Origin: Escallonia rubra
Lineage: Eukaryota; Streptophyta; Magnoliopsida; Escalloniales; Escalloniaceae
NCBI GenBank assembly: GCA_033065855.1
Contig: JAVXUO010001427.1
Coordinates: forward strand, 372,001 to 436,000
DNA: 64,000 bases
Reading direction: 5' to 3'
Shown here piece by piece: positions 24,645-37,719 of this stretch. The notes beneath the pieces were generated by a model that was given only the letters and a program-made list of their open reading frames with translations, did no database searches and was not told where the DNA came from. A program made the position numbers and the translations under genes. Each line of letters opens with the position of its first letter. The stretch's first letter is position 1.

Positions 24645-27600
24645 TTAAATATCGGATCGGGACACGCTCTGGGGAGTAAAGATGTACATCTCACAACCGT
24701 GAGCATCGACTTGAGCACTGAATGATGCTACTGCATCTCGCAGAACATCTTGGTGCTGCAAACCAATTAAAGTTTGTGAGAATAAAACCAACTTTGAAAC
24801 AGCCACAAAACCACGCATTACTAAACTTCGTAAGTATCTTAAATTATGCTAGCAATCGAATCACTGTAGCACGTTAGAAGTACGAATTCCCCACGCCAGA
24901 TGGCAAAGCAAAGATTTCAAGCAAGTCTTAGAATAAGAAAGAGGAAAGTAGAGAGAGTGAGACCCGAGGCAAAAGGTTCAGGAGTTTTATCTCACGGAGA
25001 TTTGAGGGTTGCCATCGCCTCTACCTGAGTCTCAACATTAACACACAGCATTTAAACATTTGTCAAGTTTTCAGGCAGAGGGTCCTCACCTTCCACAGAT
25101 CTCTTACAGAGACACTGGTAGAGGACTCAAGTCCAAGTGCATCCCACGCAGCTTTAATAGTTTTAGCCTTTGAACATCGGTTCCAGAGAGCAACAGCTAA
25201 ACGATTCCCAGACAAAGGACCAGCCCAAACCTGAAGAAAATCAAGACCCACGAACCAAGTTGTTAGATCATTGCTCCTTTCCTTTAAAATAATACAATAG
25301 AGGACTGAACAGATGCCATTGTCTAACAATCAGAAGGAACTAAAATTCGCATTGGCAAATGCAATCCCCCTGCACCCTTGTGGCCTACAAACAAATGAAA
25401 AAGGGAAGCACAACTGAAAAGCCATCCAGCTGCTAGATGTGTACATTGGAAATGTTTCAAAGCCTGCTATGGAAGTCCCCAAAAACTGCAGCACCAAGAT
25501 AACTTTACTTCCATTCATTATTGCCTCCAAAGGAGACGAGCACTCCATCAGGTCTCAAATAAATTGCTTGAGGAACTTAAAATTCCAAATGCGAGAGTGT
25601 GTGCCATTTGTTCAGTCTCAACGAAGCTGGGAAATATCAGAAAATAGGATGGGTATATCAGCTCTTTGAGAAAAAATCATTCTGCTAATTGGTCATTTGT
25701 GTAAAATGCACTGTTTTTCAGTGGTTCAGATAAGTACTCAGCAGCACATCACTAACAGAAGGCTACACTCCTTCCTACTTTGGAGACAATTCAGTAATCT
25801 CATTGATGTCCTAGGCAACTGATTTTTCACCAGCATTGAACTCCCTCACTGGTAGGGTCACGGGAAAATTCTAGTTTGTACTGAAAGACTACTAACTTCG
25901 GTGCAACTGAGCATGTTATTGTATCTTTCACTTTTAATGAGATAAAGAAGTTGAAGAAAGGAAGACCTCACTGCAGCCATCCTCCGCAACATGAACTTTC
26001 CTTCCTTGAACTCCAAGTTTATCTGCAAAAAAGGAAAAGAAAAGTCATGCTTGATAACGTCATTCCGACGATATGCAGGGGAAGGATGGCTAGTTAAAAT
26101 TATCATAAACAAGCAAATCGCAACAAGAGGCATGAAACCAAATATCAAATTTCGACTTCTCACCAAATAAAAAAAAAATCCGATCTACTTTCTGCAGAGA
26201 GAGAGTATGGCAGCTATACCTTGGTTTACCCCAATGACCTCCTCATTGGTCAAAATATTATATGTTTCAGCGGTCATGTTTCTGACATCACAACCAATCA
26301 GAAGAGGGGCCTGCACATTCAAGCAACACGACTCAAGCCCTTGAACAAATAGTAACGGGCAGTTCATTACACTAGGTATTTTCCTATCTATAATCATAGC
26401 CCGCATAAGATTAGGAACTGAAAGAGAACAAGGAAAATCTTCCTGCTGGTTGAGAAGAACATATTGATGACTATAACAATTGAAGTAACTCCAAGGAAAA
26501 GCAGGAGAAAATAAAAAGAAAAAAGGCCAAAGATCTGTAATCAAGAACCTAATATAAACAAGAAAGGAAAAGAAAATCGAGTTAGAAGTTACTGGAGACA
26601 CCTTCATCAAAGCCCAAATGCTAAAATGTGCTCGGTATTCTGGATAAGTCATGCCCCCATTGCCAACTTCCAACATATCCGGATCTGGCAGAAAGCAGAC
26701 ATGAAGAATAAAGCTTCAGGATATCATAAAAGGATGGAGGGCTGTCTCCTGCACTTAACCTTGTGCTTAGATATCATTGATCCTACCGTTCCATCCACCA
26801 GGGCCCGCATAGGCCGCCCACTTGTTGTTCAGATCAGCAATAGTAGTCATGCTAGAGAAGTGAAATGGAGAAGGAAGGAGAAGAAGGCACTAGTTTGATT
26901 AGTAAAAGTTAATGCATCATACAAGTGCAACCACAAACCAGAAGTACATCTGTATAGTAAAAGTTAATGCATCATACAAGTGCAACCACAAACCAGAAGT
27001 ACATCTGTATAGAGTGCAATATAACTCCTAAATGATCATAAAACAGAGATATCACATTAAAGACATGATTGTGAGAGTAACACTAGCATCCTTACATACA
27101 CCTAAACTTAGAAATTTGTTATGCTGCATCCCAAAAGCAGATCATGCTGGACATAATACGAGCTCTTCAAAATATGCGTTTCAGTATTAAGGTTATGAAC
27201 TTATGATATGCCCAATCTGCAGTTATGTTAAATGGACCATCCTATACCCAATCTGCATAGTGTGCTATCAAGCAAGAAAGCAACATAAAGTTTGTAAGTT
27301 ACAAACAGGAAGATTCAAAGGCTTAAAGCAGACAATCAATCACATGTAGATGGTGGTAGGAGGACGCGCTGCGGAACATCCCCTGATAAGGGCCACAGGT
27401 TCAAACCTTTGGAGGTGGAGACAAGGAGTTCTGATACATACATGGGGTCTTTGCATGTGGACTTTCTGAGAGGACCAATGCTGTATGAACTGGGTTGAAG
27501 TAGTTAAGAACATGCAATGCAGACCTAAGTCATTTTCATAGTACTGAGGGAGAGATAATTTTGCTTCCCAACATCTCAAAAGTGGATAGAAGAATGTTAA

Positions 27601-30600
27601 GGGACTAGTTATTTCGCATGCATTGCACTGTGTGGCAGGCACCAGAAAAATTTAGCAAGTCAAGATACCAGAAAAATCAAGTCTATGTAGTACATAAACT
27701 ATCAAATTAGCAATTGATATACCGAATATAAAAGCCTAGAAAGTTTTATGCTAAATACACAATCCAATCAGATCATACGTTCTGATTTTGAACAGTCCAC
27801 GTTGCAGCATATTCTAATAGAAAAGACAACAGTAAGTAGTATCCAAATCACACCATGCAGTGTCCCACACAGCCATTAACCCTTTAGCCCAAAATTATAA
27901 AAAGAAAAGGCAAAAATAAAGTGACCCAGCCGTGTCATGGAACAATGTCATGAACATGCCTAGTCGTGTCAGAGTGTCCCTAGTGTGTTCCACTGATATC
28001 AAAAAGCCCAAGACCGCGTTAAAGTTCTAATAAGAATGAGACTTCTCTTATTCAGGGCAGATGTTGGTGTCTGGGGTGTCTGTGGCTTCAAGATTTAACA
28101 GAAGATGTGATTTTTGGCTTCTCTCACCAAACTACCCAAGAGTTAGAAGAAGTTAATACCTTGCCCAAGTATCATTTATATCATCTGTTGTTCGCCAGCT
28201 ATTGCCAACCTTGCCAGCCCATAGAGCAGGGTCATCAACACCCCTACAAAAATAGAAGATAAGCAGTGCTGCTCAAGTGCACTAAGAAGCTCGGATATCT
28301 AAAACGCGGTTGTCAGGAACTGAAGTTACCAATCACAAAGTGAATAGAAAATGGTGCGTCCAGTCACATTTAGAGCGTCACGCATAGGTGGGTATCTAAA
28401 AATATGACACAAGGTCAACACAATAAAAATGACATTGAAAAACTGACAAGGGTAAAGTGGGCTTATAACCTCTTTTTTGGGTCAATCCCAAGATTGAAGC
28501 AGTTGTCATATTTCAGGTAATCCACTTCCTAAGTAACAAACCATGACGTATAAATAAGTCATTGCAGCAGGAGGAGACATGTATATAACTGATACAGCAG
28601 TTAATTTGTCGAAAAATGATACGTCCTGATGTTCGCTTTGTCGTTTTCAAGACAAAATTGTAGTTTCTTTCCACAGGGGCATTAAGGATAAGTCTCATTT
28701 GTTACATGTGCTCTACATGAGTTTGATTTCTTTCACATTGCATTCCAAATGATGCTTGTGTTTCATATTCATGGTAATTTTCAGGAATATCAAGAACAAT
28801 AACAATCTAAGGATCTGAGGCAAGCTATACGAATATTATAATCTGTACTTTATGAAATACCCAAATCTTCGAATTGTGGGTGTTCATTTCACTTCAAATC
28901 GTACCAAAAAATTGAATGAACATATTAATTTCTATTGGGATCTACAAGAGCCACAGAATACATCCAAGACTTGATACACAAACATAAAGAGAGTGTTTGG
29001 TAGTCTTGACACAAGATGATGTCTAGATGTTATAAAAAAAGGTAAAACTATAAACTTACCCAAGAAGCGAAGATCTCTGCGTCGTCGTTTTCATGGAAAA
29101 GAGATCCGGGTCGAACTTGACACGTGAAGGCCCTGTATAACAATTGGGTAACATGGGATTGCGACAACTAACATGGGAGGAAAAAAGAACACTTTTGAAT
29201 AATTGTCCTACCCAGCATCAGAGTAGATACCAAGTTTGAGTCCCTTTCCATGTACATAATCAGCAAGCGCTCTAATTCCAGATGGAAAAGTTTCTGGATC
29301 AGGGACTAATTGACCCTGCAAGCCAACCAAGTCAGAACGAGAGATGCAGATTTTGCACAACTTTTCACTTTTTTGCTCTCTCTCTCTAGGCGTTAGTTGG
29401 TAATCAATTTCCTGGTTAACTTGGTACTTTTTGCCAAAAGAAGTAAGAAAACCATGTTAACAATTGCCAGGGGGGGCGAACCTATTTACATGAGAGATAT
29501 ACCTATATGCAATGGACTGGGCAGCTAAAACATTCTAGTGGAGGCTAAGCAAGTGTAGAATGTAGAAAACCAAAGCAAAGTAACTTCCTCTCTAAACCAA
29601 AATTTCCTCCAACAGCACAAGGTGTACATCAGAAAAAGAATAACACTAGCTTGAAAGTAACAGAATCCAAACTGACCTTTGAATCTCTTCTCAAAGTAGA
29701 CCAACAATCATCTGCATTTGATGAAACCAATGACTCAAACTGAAGCAAGATGTGAAGTCAGAAGAAGAGATGTCAGAAGTATACCTATGTTGACATGAAT
29801 ATAGCCCAACTCAGCCAAACCAGTTGAGATAAGTGCATCAGCTGTCAAAGAAGAGAATAGATATTTGTGCAAAGGGAGTTTATCAGGTAAAGAAACAGAA
29901 AAAGAAAAGTTCCATATGGCATATTATCAGAACTTATGAAGAGAAGATACGATTTGTCCCCCCCACTCTAAAAACAACACATGCAGATATAGAAGAATAT
30001 AAAGAAATGTCAATTGTTCACTGTATCGATTCCCCAAAAGAATGGTAATGCTCAAAACTTAGCGAACAAATAGCCCTTTACCAGTAACGTTTAGCGTTTA
30101 CCATTGCTCAAATTGGAAGTAACCATCACTAGTGAGAGTGAAAATGGGAACTCTGTGAACATTAGTATTGATGCATTTGGAATAGATTCATCCAATAAAC
30201 TATGAGCAAACTCAAAAGACAAATGGTTGGGAATAAATGGGAAGAGTATGATAACGAGAGTAGAGCAAGAAATTTTGCGAACCCAGAAGAGAAAAATGAA
30301 AGTATTGTAAGAGAACAATTTTATGCCTAGATGCACATTACCACCGTCGCAATAACGAATGAAATTTTCAGTGCTCACCAATCACCATGGCTATTAGGCT
30401 AATAATCAGTGAGGCTTCTCAGTAATAATAGAACAGAGAAAATGAATGATCCATAAAAGATCTCCTCGGGTCAGTGCATACAATTGTTTCAAGCTGAGGT
30501 TATATCAGTACAACCATCAACACTGCCCCTGCGATAAGAAGTCCCTTCTTCCCTGACATTAAATTACCCAAGAGAATTTCTAGTAACTCACCAGACCATC

Positions 30601-31225
30601 CCTAAAAACTATTAAGCTGTTCTGGTTATTCAGTACTAATCAAGAAACACCAAATTCGCAAACACCGTACCGTACCAGAGTCCCGAAACTTCAGCCCATG
30701 AAACTCAGAGCAATGCCAGGACAATCTGTATTTTATAGCCAAGAGGTCAAAATGAAAAGTACCTGTTTCCTTGATAACAGTTTCATTGATATCGCATGCG
30801 AAGAAATTCCAGCTATTCCATCTGCTCAACATTTAAAGCAGACCAGACCCAAATTACTCCAAACTAGCAAATTGCAACAAGACATTGATATCTTCAAGTT
30901 GATAAACAAAATTAAAAAAAAAAATCGAATGAACACTTATCGACTGAAAATGGGTGCCGTCAAATTGATTGGGCCATGACTCAACAGAGATTAAGGGCGA
31001 GAAAGAAAGAAAAAGATACCCCATCGGAGGAGCTTGGGCCAAGCCGTTGTTGAGTTGCAGTATCCCATACTTGGAAGTATCGAATATACTCGAAAGGGTT
31101 TGTTCTTGATTGTTGTTGGTGGGCACTGGCAGTGGCAAGGGCACCACTCTTGCTGCCACTGTTGGGTACAGGATTGCTGCATGTATTAAAGCGAACAAGG
31201 GGACGAAGAGATGGATCTTGGCCAT
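24645..31225 (-). CDS. Secreted alpha-galactosidase, glycoside hydrolase family 27, 15 exons, 429 aa
   Basis: Removes terminal alpha-linked galactose from oligosaccharides, galactomannans or galactolipids in the apoplast or vacuole. Exons in coding order: 31225-31020, 30821-30763, 29841-29785, 29711-29677, 29315-29212, 29132-29060, 28528-28470, 28395-28330, 28243-28160, 26851-26787, 26684-26602, 26310-26220, 26022-25967, 25230-25090, 24755-24645 (1290 bases, TAA stop). GH27 motifs run in order: [38 protein letters not shown] with the nucleophile Asp186, SLCDWG, WRTTDDI with the acid/base Asp241, and [15 protein letters not shown]. The C-terminal beta domain begins near [12 protein letters not shown]. 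Starting at Met 31225 gives a textbook signal peptide ([20 protein letters not shown]); upstream in-frame Mets at 31252 and 31324 would bury it. All catalytic residues are present. Family certain; natural substrate not determined. Confidence 0.96.
26901..27010. repeat. Perfect 55-bp tandem duplication in an intron
   Basis: A 55-base unit starting AGTAAAAGTTAATGCATCAT is present twice, head to tail, at 26901-26955 and 26956-27010, with no mismatch seen. It lies in intron 9 of the alpha-galactosidase gene, just outside the exon at 26851-26787. Complete identity suggests a very recent duplication or an assembly artefact. Confidence 0.9.
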
Positions 31226-31511
31226 TCTTGGATGATTACTCCACTGCTTCATTGCTCTCTCTAGTGCTTGAGAAGTTTGAGAAACGTGTGCCGTAAAACT
31301 TGCTTTGATGATCGTATTGTACAAGGCAAATTGGACCTGTCACAGAGAGAGAGAGAGAGAGTCGGGATATTCTCCGAAGGCAAACAGAAGCTGTCCAATT
31401 GGTCAGAATTAGCGGCATAAGTTTCCGCTGCAAAAAAGTCAAAAGTTCGTCAAATCAGTGTTGGTAATGAGAATTTGTTGTCCCTGTATCCTTGACTCTT
31501 TTATACTCCAA
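31226..31511. other. 5' flank of the alpha-galactosidase gene
   Basis: Leader and promoter side of the minus-strand gene. A (GA)n run at 31344-31361 lies about 120 bases upstream of the chosen start codon, a common feature of plant leaders. No other gene seen. The Helitron begins directly upstream at 31512. Confidence 0.5.
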
Positions 31512-32753
31512 CTAGTACAGAGCACGTGCGTTGCACGAGAATATAGTCGAGAGAAATATTTGAAGTGATATTATTATCTTACTTGGGATAAAAAATAATG
31601 TAATTTAATTATGTTCTCAACTTTTTGTGAATTTTTTTAGAAGAAATGTTATTTGATGATCGCAATTGTAATTAATTCAATGCTTGAATATATTCTTTGT
31701 AAGCTTTGGGTTGAAGAAATGTTTGATGGTACTGTTGAAAATAAAAGCAAATAGAGAACTTAAAAGAATGAATTTATGTATTTATTTTTGTAAATTATTA
31801 AATTGGTTAATGGTTAAGATTTGTAATTTTCAAGATCAGGTTCTTTATGTTTCATCAATAAAAAACACAAAACACTCAGTCTTCAACTGCAATGACCGAA
31901 CATATTTTCAATTCAAATTTGCACCATATTTGAGCCTTGTTTTTTATTTAACCCTTTTTTTGTTTTCCTAACAAGTTTCTTTTTCTTAATTGATTTTTCA
32001 CGTATTTTAGTTTCTTTATGTTGTTTTCGTTTTTCAGTTTTTCAATTGGTTAATTGTTTACTAACCTAAAATGAAGAAAGAAAATTACAATTCTCATTAA
32101 CTGGGTCAATATCTAATATTTATTTTATTTTAACTAAATTAAAAGAATATAATAAAGGAACTTTTTTGTTATGTTTTTCTTTCTCATTATACTTTTCATT
32201 TTTCAATCAATGTATAAAATAGATTCATTACCCAATATTATTTTAATTTCATCAAAATTTAAAAAGGAGTAATAAAAGAAGGGTAATAATGTAATTAACG
32301 TAATTAACAGAAGGCATAATCGTCAAAAAATAATTTATAAATTTTATACGTTTAGTGGTAGTGCGCGCGCGCATACACCCACACACACGCATACATATAT
32401 GTAAATATATTTTTAACAACTACATATTTTGTTTCCCAATATGTAAATATTGATTTAGATTAAATTTATAACATAATGTTTCTTAAATAAATAAAAAACT
32501 AATTAGTGAAGATAAAATTGTTATTGAAATAACTGACGGAGACTAAAACCCAAAATGATTACACAATTAGTAATTAACAATAATATTTATGAAAGGGTAG
32601 GGTAATAATGAAGTAGTATTTATGAAAGGGTAGGGTAATAATAGAGTAGTAATTATTAAAGGATAAAATTGTTATTAGAGTGATTAACGAAGGACAAAAA
32701 TGAAATAAAAAGATTTACAAGATTCGTACTTTTATAGGTAGTATAGATATAGA
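31512..32753 (-). mobile_element. Non-autonomous Helitron, about 1.24 kb, both ends present
   Basis: Read on the minus strand, it starts TCTATATCTATACTACCTAT followed by AAAAG, the usual plant Helitron 5' start (TC with an A/T-rich TATTAAAAG-like stretch). Its 3' end has the hairpin CGTGC-AAC-GCACG, a nine-base gap and CTAG. The base before TC is A and the base after CTAG is T, as expected for insertion between A and T with no target duplication. The inside is AT-rich with no Rep/helicase reading frame, so it is non-autonomous. It contains a short CA/TA microsatellite near 32360-32405 and a 33-bp tandem repeat. Confidence 0.8.
32584..32682. repeat. 33-bp tandem repeat inside the Helitron
   Basis: Two nearly identical 33-base units (core TATTTATGAAAGGGTAGGGT) at 32584-32616 and 32617-32649, followed by a weaker third copy (TAATTATTAAAGGATAAAAT...) to about 32682. 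It lies near the element's 5' end as read on the minus strand. Confidence 0.75.
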
Positions 32754-34789
32754 TAGACGGTATATTTAAAATCTTAAATATATTTATTTAATATATCGAT
32801 TTATTAAGTTTACTCATGAATTTTTGTTCATCGAACAAAAATTTAGATTTAAGTATTCGATCTTGATATCATTCTGAACCGTGCAACTTGAACTTCTTGC
32901 ACTTTTTCACATATTGGATTAAATTTATCTCTTAACAGCACAATGTTTGGGACCTTTATATGAAAACAATGTTTTTACGATTTGTGCTTCTTCTTTTTTC
33001 TTTCACTTGTTTAATTCGTTGTGTTAATTAATTACTCGTGAAAATAAAGTCTTTATTGGCATGAAATATACAAGTATTGTAAATGAAATAACATGAACAC
33101 ATGCATGTATTATCTCTCTTGAATTTTATGAGAGCTCGTAAATTTTTTCTAATTTAGCTATACCCTACGGAACAGAGTTGGTTCCCCAAAAAAAAAATAT
33201 ATAGTTTGTAGATTAGTATCAACGATTAAACACTAATCTTTAAAGCGTCGACTGGAGTAGACTTCATAGTCGTTTCTATTCGACTGAATTTTCTTTTTAA
33301 ACTTTTTGTGAATTCTTACAATAATTTAACACCATGTAAAAATTGAATCGAACTTTAATAACAGTAAATGAATGAATAAGTAGCGTTTTGCAATTCAACG
33401 CACGCTAAAAGCAATAGAAGAATATTAGATTTTATACTCATTATTATAGGAGGAAAAGTCTAAACCTACGTGTTGGTTGTCTGAATTAAGCATGGATTTA
33501 GAATGATATCTTCTTGCATTATTAAGTGTATCAAAAAGGTAACTTTTCAAATGGATACGTCTGGCTCTCAATAACAAAGCCTAATAAAGCTTAAAAAATA
33601 GAAAGGATAAGCTTTCCAAATCAACTGATCCTTATCGCCTTGTTTGTAGTCAACGTTGGACATTGACAAATACTCTTGTGTCACTATTTAAGGTAAGAAA
33701 ATTCCTCGAAGATATTCGAGAATTATGATTCTGCTCTGTTTTTTTGTATCGTTTAACCTTCGCTTTTGATGATAAAAAAAATTTTAGTGGCGCTTCGTGA
33801 TTCCATCCAGTGACACTGCATAGATGTTGGTAGCAAAAGCAAAGTGCATGTGATAAAGAGCGAAGTGCAACTATTGATTCCCTAGATTCTCTTTAACAGT
33901 AAAATACAAAATGTCAATTTCTTTTGCAGTATATATTGACAAATGAGAGCGTCGTTTGATTTTTTTCACATGGGAGAAAGATCACTAAATTGAATAACCC
34001 CAACACACGAGAAAAAGAAAACATTGACCCTCTACATCTGAGAACATCTCTATCTCGCTCAATCTCACCCACCCGTCTATTACATAACGTCAGCCCTGCC
34101 GCTCTAGGTCGAAGATTTTGACACAAAAGATAAGAGTTGGCGGACTCGAGATTTTTGTCCATGAAAGGGATGGACCAAGCCCCCATTTCGTTGTAGCTAG
34201 TCTTTAAATGGGCCATACACGACGAAGCCCAAATAGTTCCTTCACACTCTCATTCGTTCGGCTGGAGTGCTGGGCATATTCCTGGGCCTGGGACAAAAGA
34301 AGAGAAAATTGGAGGAAACGTCATATGCTACAAGTTTTCGCGCTTTAGTGATAGCAGTAAACGTCATCAACGGACTGACGAGTTTCCGTCGATGAACAAG
34401 AAAATTGGAGGAAGTTGGATAAGTAATCTTCGATTTATAACGTGTCTGTTGTAACAGTTTTAATGACAAAAGATTGTCATCGAACTAGTTTTGACATTGT
34501 TGTAAAAATTCATTATGGCTAAAAAATTTATTTATTTACATTTTTCCATTACTGTGTAGCATATGATTTCAATCCAAAAAAGTTTGCTCCAATGGGAGCC
34601 ACACCCCATAAATAAACTAGACAAAGTAATTAATACACCAAGATATCCCTTGTCATCGTTTTCTAGTTCTATAGGTAGCAAATTATCATTGCTTCAAGAA
34701 AATGTGGTTTTGGAACGGTTACAGCAGGAGTGCTCTAACCAATGTGTGAGAGAGGGAGAGAGAGAGAGGGGAAAGAGAGAGAACCAGAG

Positions 34790-34824
<35 letters not shown>

Positions 34825-37229
34825 TCTCACGTATTGGTTACAGCACTCCTGCTAGTTTACATCTAAATCCGGTTTTGAAATACGAACGGACTGAGATCAG
34901 CAAAGTTTAAATTTCAGTCTAGGGCCTTTTCCCAAGGAGAAATATCAAATGTGGGCCCTAGTTTTACATTCATATTTCAAGCAAGAAGTAGACAATCTAA
35001 GGACCCATTTCAAATCTAAGCCCATTTAAAGCTCCCTTTGAAAGTCATGATGAACTTGTGGGAATTAAAATCTAATCACAGACTCAGCATAGCATAGCAG
35101 AGCATGACAAGTTTGAGGATGGAGAGGTCTATTTGGTAGCAGTGTCCTGTCGGAATACATTTAGCAGTTATACGATGAAATATTTTGAGATTTAATGTAT
35201 GCACAACATGCAAAATTATCAAAACACATTGAGAAAATAAGTCAATACTTGTGTGTCTGCATATAGCAAAAGTAACAAAAAAAAATATATACATTGCAGA
35301 CCTGTAAAAGGAAAATGTTATTCATTCGATGACTTTAAATCGAAGTTATCTCCCTCCGTGCAAGTCCTAACGAGGAACAACGTTCCAAGATTAAACTTAT
35401 GAGTTCACAGCGACGTCTCTTTTCATAGCACGATTTCAAAAAGATTTACGAACTAATTGACTACATATTTGATAAAAATAATATATCTTGTTTTATATCT
35501 CTAGTGCTTTGTCTCCTAGTATTTCATAACATCGGTCTAACTTTTGTCTAACGTTTTTCCTTCGCTAAATATCTCTTAATTATATGTATATAAACGAAAG
35601 AAAGTGAAGACTCCTTAGAAAGGTCATAGACTTTATAAAATATTTTATAGGAAGGGACATGACATTTAAGACACTTGCTATGGAGGAAGTTTTCAGCAAA
35701 TCAGTCAAGGATGGCGGCAAATACCAAAACCTGAAGGTCTTCTTGCCTTCATATTCTATACAGAGCAGTTGAACGTGTAAGACGGCTGCTTGGATCTGGA
35801 GTTTGGGCACCGGCGCTTGACCTTTAATCATCAACCAACTTGACATGGGTGTTGCCTTTACTTGACTCTTTGCTAGTGCCGGTGTAGTAGTTTTTGAAGG
35901 TCATCGACCTAGTGATTCTATGCCTTTGATCAGGTGATTGTTGGAGCTTTAAGTCTTTGAAACAGGTATAGCTAGCACGACAAGAACAAGAAACACTATA
36001 AAAACAGTTACACAGAATAATAGACACGAATTTTTGACATGGTTCGTCGCTTCTTACCTACGTCCACATAGAAGACAGCGAGAATGTTGCATTATAAAGT
36101 AGAAAAGTTACAAGCGAATTTTAACTCAATCATTCAGATCTAATTTCCAAATACACTCAAACTCATCTCACTATTTTTTCTCTTAGTGAATAAAAATTAT
36201 ATGTGATTTATCTCACTTACTAATCCTATTATAAAATAAAAAAAACATGTAAAACTCTAACATTTGAACTACAATCATAAGCCATACATTCTCTTTAACT
36301 CTTAATGGCTAACTTACGGTACATCACTGCATTTAGCTCTCAATTGCTAAAAGCTTTTCAGTTATGGTGTTTGGTGTGTCTAAACCTTCAGCAAACTTCT
36401 CCTTCTATAGGAGAAGAAGTAGGTGGAGAGCGTCCGTGGAGCAGTGCAACTCAAATCTTCCGCACCTATAACCCCGTTAAAGAAATAGTGCACATAAACT
36501 AGCTATAGAAGAATTTGTATGTACCTCCTCCAATTCATGGGACTGGTTTCCCATGTGAAACAAATCCCTCTTCAAATCTTTGGTCAAAATTGTTGGTTAT
36601 GCTAGGTGTAAGAACCGAAAGGCAATATCTAACATTGATCTCTTATAGACGCGCATGAGTTTGGCAGTTTGTTTCTAAGGCACTTTTTAACGACAAATAA
36701 AGCTGTAAAAATGCAAAGAATGGTAGGTAAATAGAGCTCCCCGAACTTGATAGCAAAACCATGGCAGTTGACCTAAAATGAGAAAAGGCACTTTCTGCCC
36801 AAAAGGCAAAAAGCAAAAAGGGCCCTCCATAGGTTGAAATCAGATTACTGTTACTGTTATGAGATTACATTAATCCAATTCAGCGAATTACAATATAAGT
36901 GCAGAAGAGAAGATACAGGAAAAGAACAAACTTTTCCAAGTGGGATACAGAAATATAACCTGTCTTGCATGTTGTAAATTCTGATCAGTAACAAGAACAT
37001 CAAAGGACAATAAACTGAAGTTCATTAAAGTCATGAATCGAAAACTGAATCACGAAAAGGTTGCAACAGTACTTGAGAGAATCAAGTTGCAGAATCCTTC
37101 TAAGCTCTTATAATTAGTATTTACATCATGCGAAATCAAAACCAGATATGAGAAGAAGAAAAAAAGAATAAAGGAATCGATACAGAACATGGATTTCATA
37201 TAACTTGGACTCGACACCGCTTCATACGA
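32754..37229. other. Long AT-rich spacer
   Basis: About 4.5 kb with no supported gene. Open frames are short, lack homology that I can see and show no splice-linked partners. The clear structure is the hairpin element at 34723-34853. The segment from about 36700 to 37229 is probably the 3' flank of the minus-strand peptide gene. Confidence 0.5.
34723..34853. repeat. 131-bp inverted repeat with (GA)n/(CT)n centre
   Basis: The left arm AGCAGGAGTGCTCTAACCAA with GTGTGAGAGAGGG is repeated in reverse complement on the right (AGCAGGAGTGCTGTAACCAA with TACGTGAGAGAGGG), about 34 bases with three or so mismatches. The middle is GA-rich on the left and a (CT)n run on the right (34792-34820), so pairing can continue inwards and the whole segment can fold into one long hairpin. 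It looks like a foldback MITE; no target duplication could be settled. Confidence 0.8.
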
Positions 37230-37562
37230 CTAGTTATTCACTTGGTTGATTCTCAAGCTTGGTGCAGACGGCGGCGTCGTCCCCTTCGGAAGAGCATTCA
37301 AAAACAGAGGGCCGTACCTCCCGGGAACCCTCTTAGCTGCCCGAACTTCAAAATTGACAACCTTGTCGGAAGCCATTTCACACGGAAGAACTGCACCCTG
37401 ATCAGAAACAGGAACAGAGTTTCTCACTAATGGGTCATCTTCTCCGGCCAGCACTAGGTCCGATTCCGCAAAAGCATCAACCAACGGCCTGGCAGATGAA
37501 CAAGACTGGAAAATGGCAAGTAACACGAAGAGGGTTGCTGTCAAACGGTGGAGGCTGGCCAT
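37230..37562 (-). CDS. IDA/IDL-like secreted peptide precursor, one exon, 110 aa
   Basis: A small intronless gene. The start at 37562 gives a clear signal peptide (MASLHRLTATLFVLLAIFQS, then CSSARPL). A further in-frame Met at 37646 would place 28 residues before it and is less likely. After a variable acidic middle part comes a basic patch (AAKRVPGRYGP) and the C-terminal block FLNALPKGTTPPSAPSLR, followed by INQVNN. PPSAPS preceded by LPKG matches the EPIP region of INFLORESCENCE DEFICIENT IN ABSCISSION-type precursors (family form: ...PKG-x-x-IPPSAPSKRHN). Such peptides signal through HAESA-type receptor kinases in organ shedding and cell separation. Here the peptide lacks the usual KRHN end and carries extra residues after it, so it may be a divergent IDL peptide. 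Family call moderate; role inferred. Confidence 0.72.
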   Translation of the reverse strand: MASLHRLTATLFVLLAIFQSCSSARPLVDAFAESDLVLAGEDDPLVRNSVPVSDQGAVLPCEMASDKVVNFEVRAAKRVPGRYGPLFLNALPKGTTPPSAPSLRINQVNN

Positions 37563-37719
37563 TGTTGGAGAGATCTGAAAGTTGGAGCTCCCTTTTGAGC
37601 CTTTTGATGGGCTTAAAAAGGTGGGTTTTGGTAGATTGCTGTGCAAGAAATTTGGAAAGAGAGAGAGAGAGAGAGAATTGTGTGTGATGAGAGTGCTGTA
37701 CAGGATGGAGCTGAGCGTG

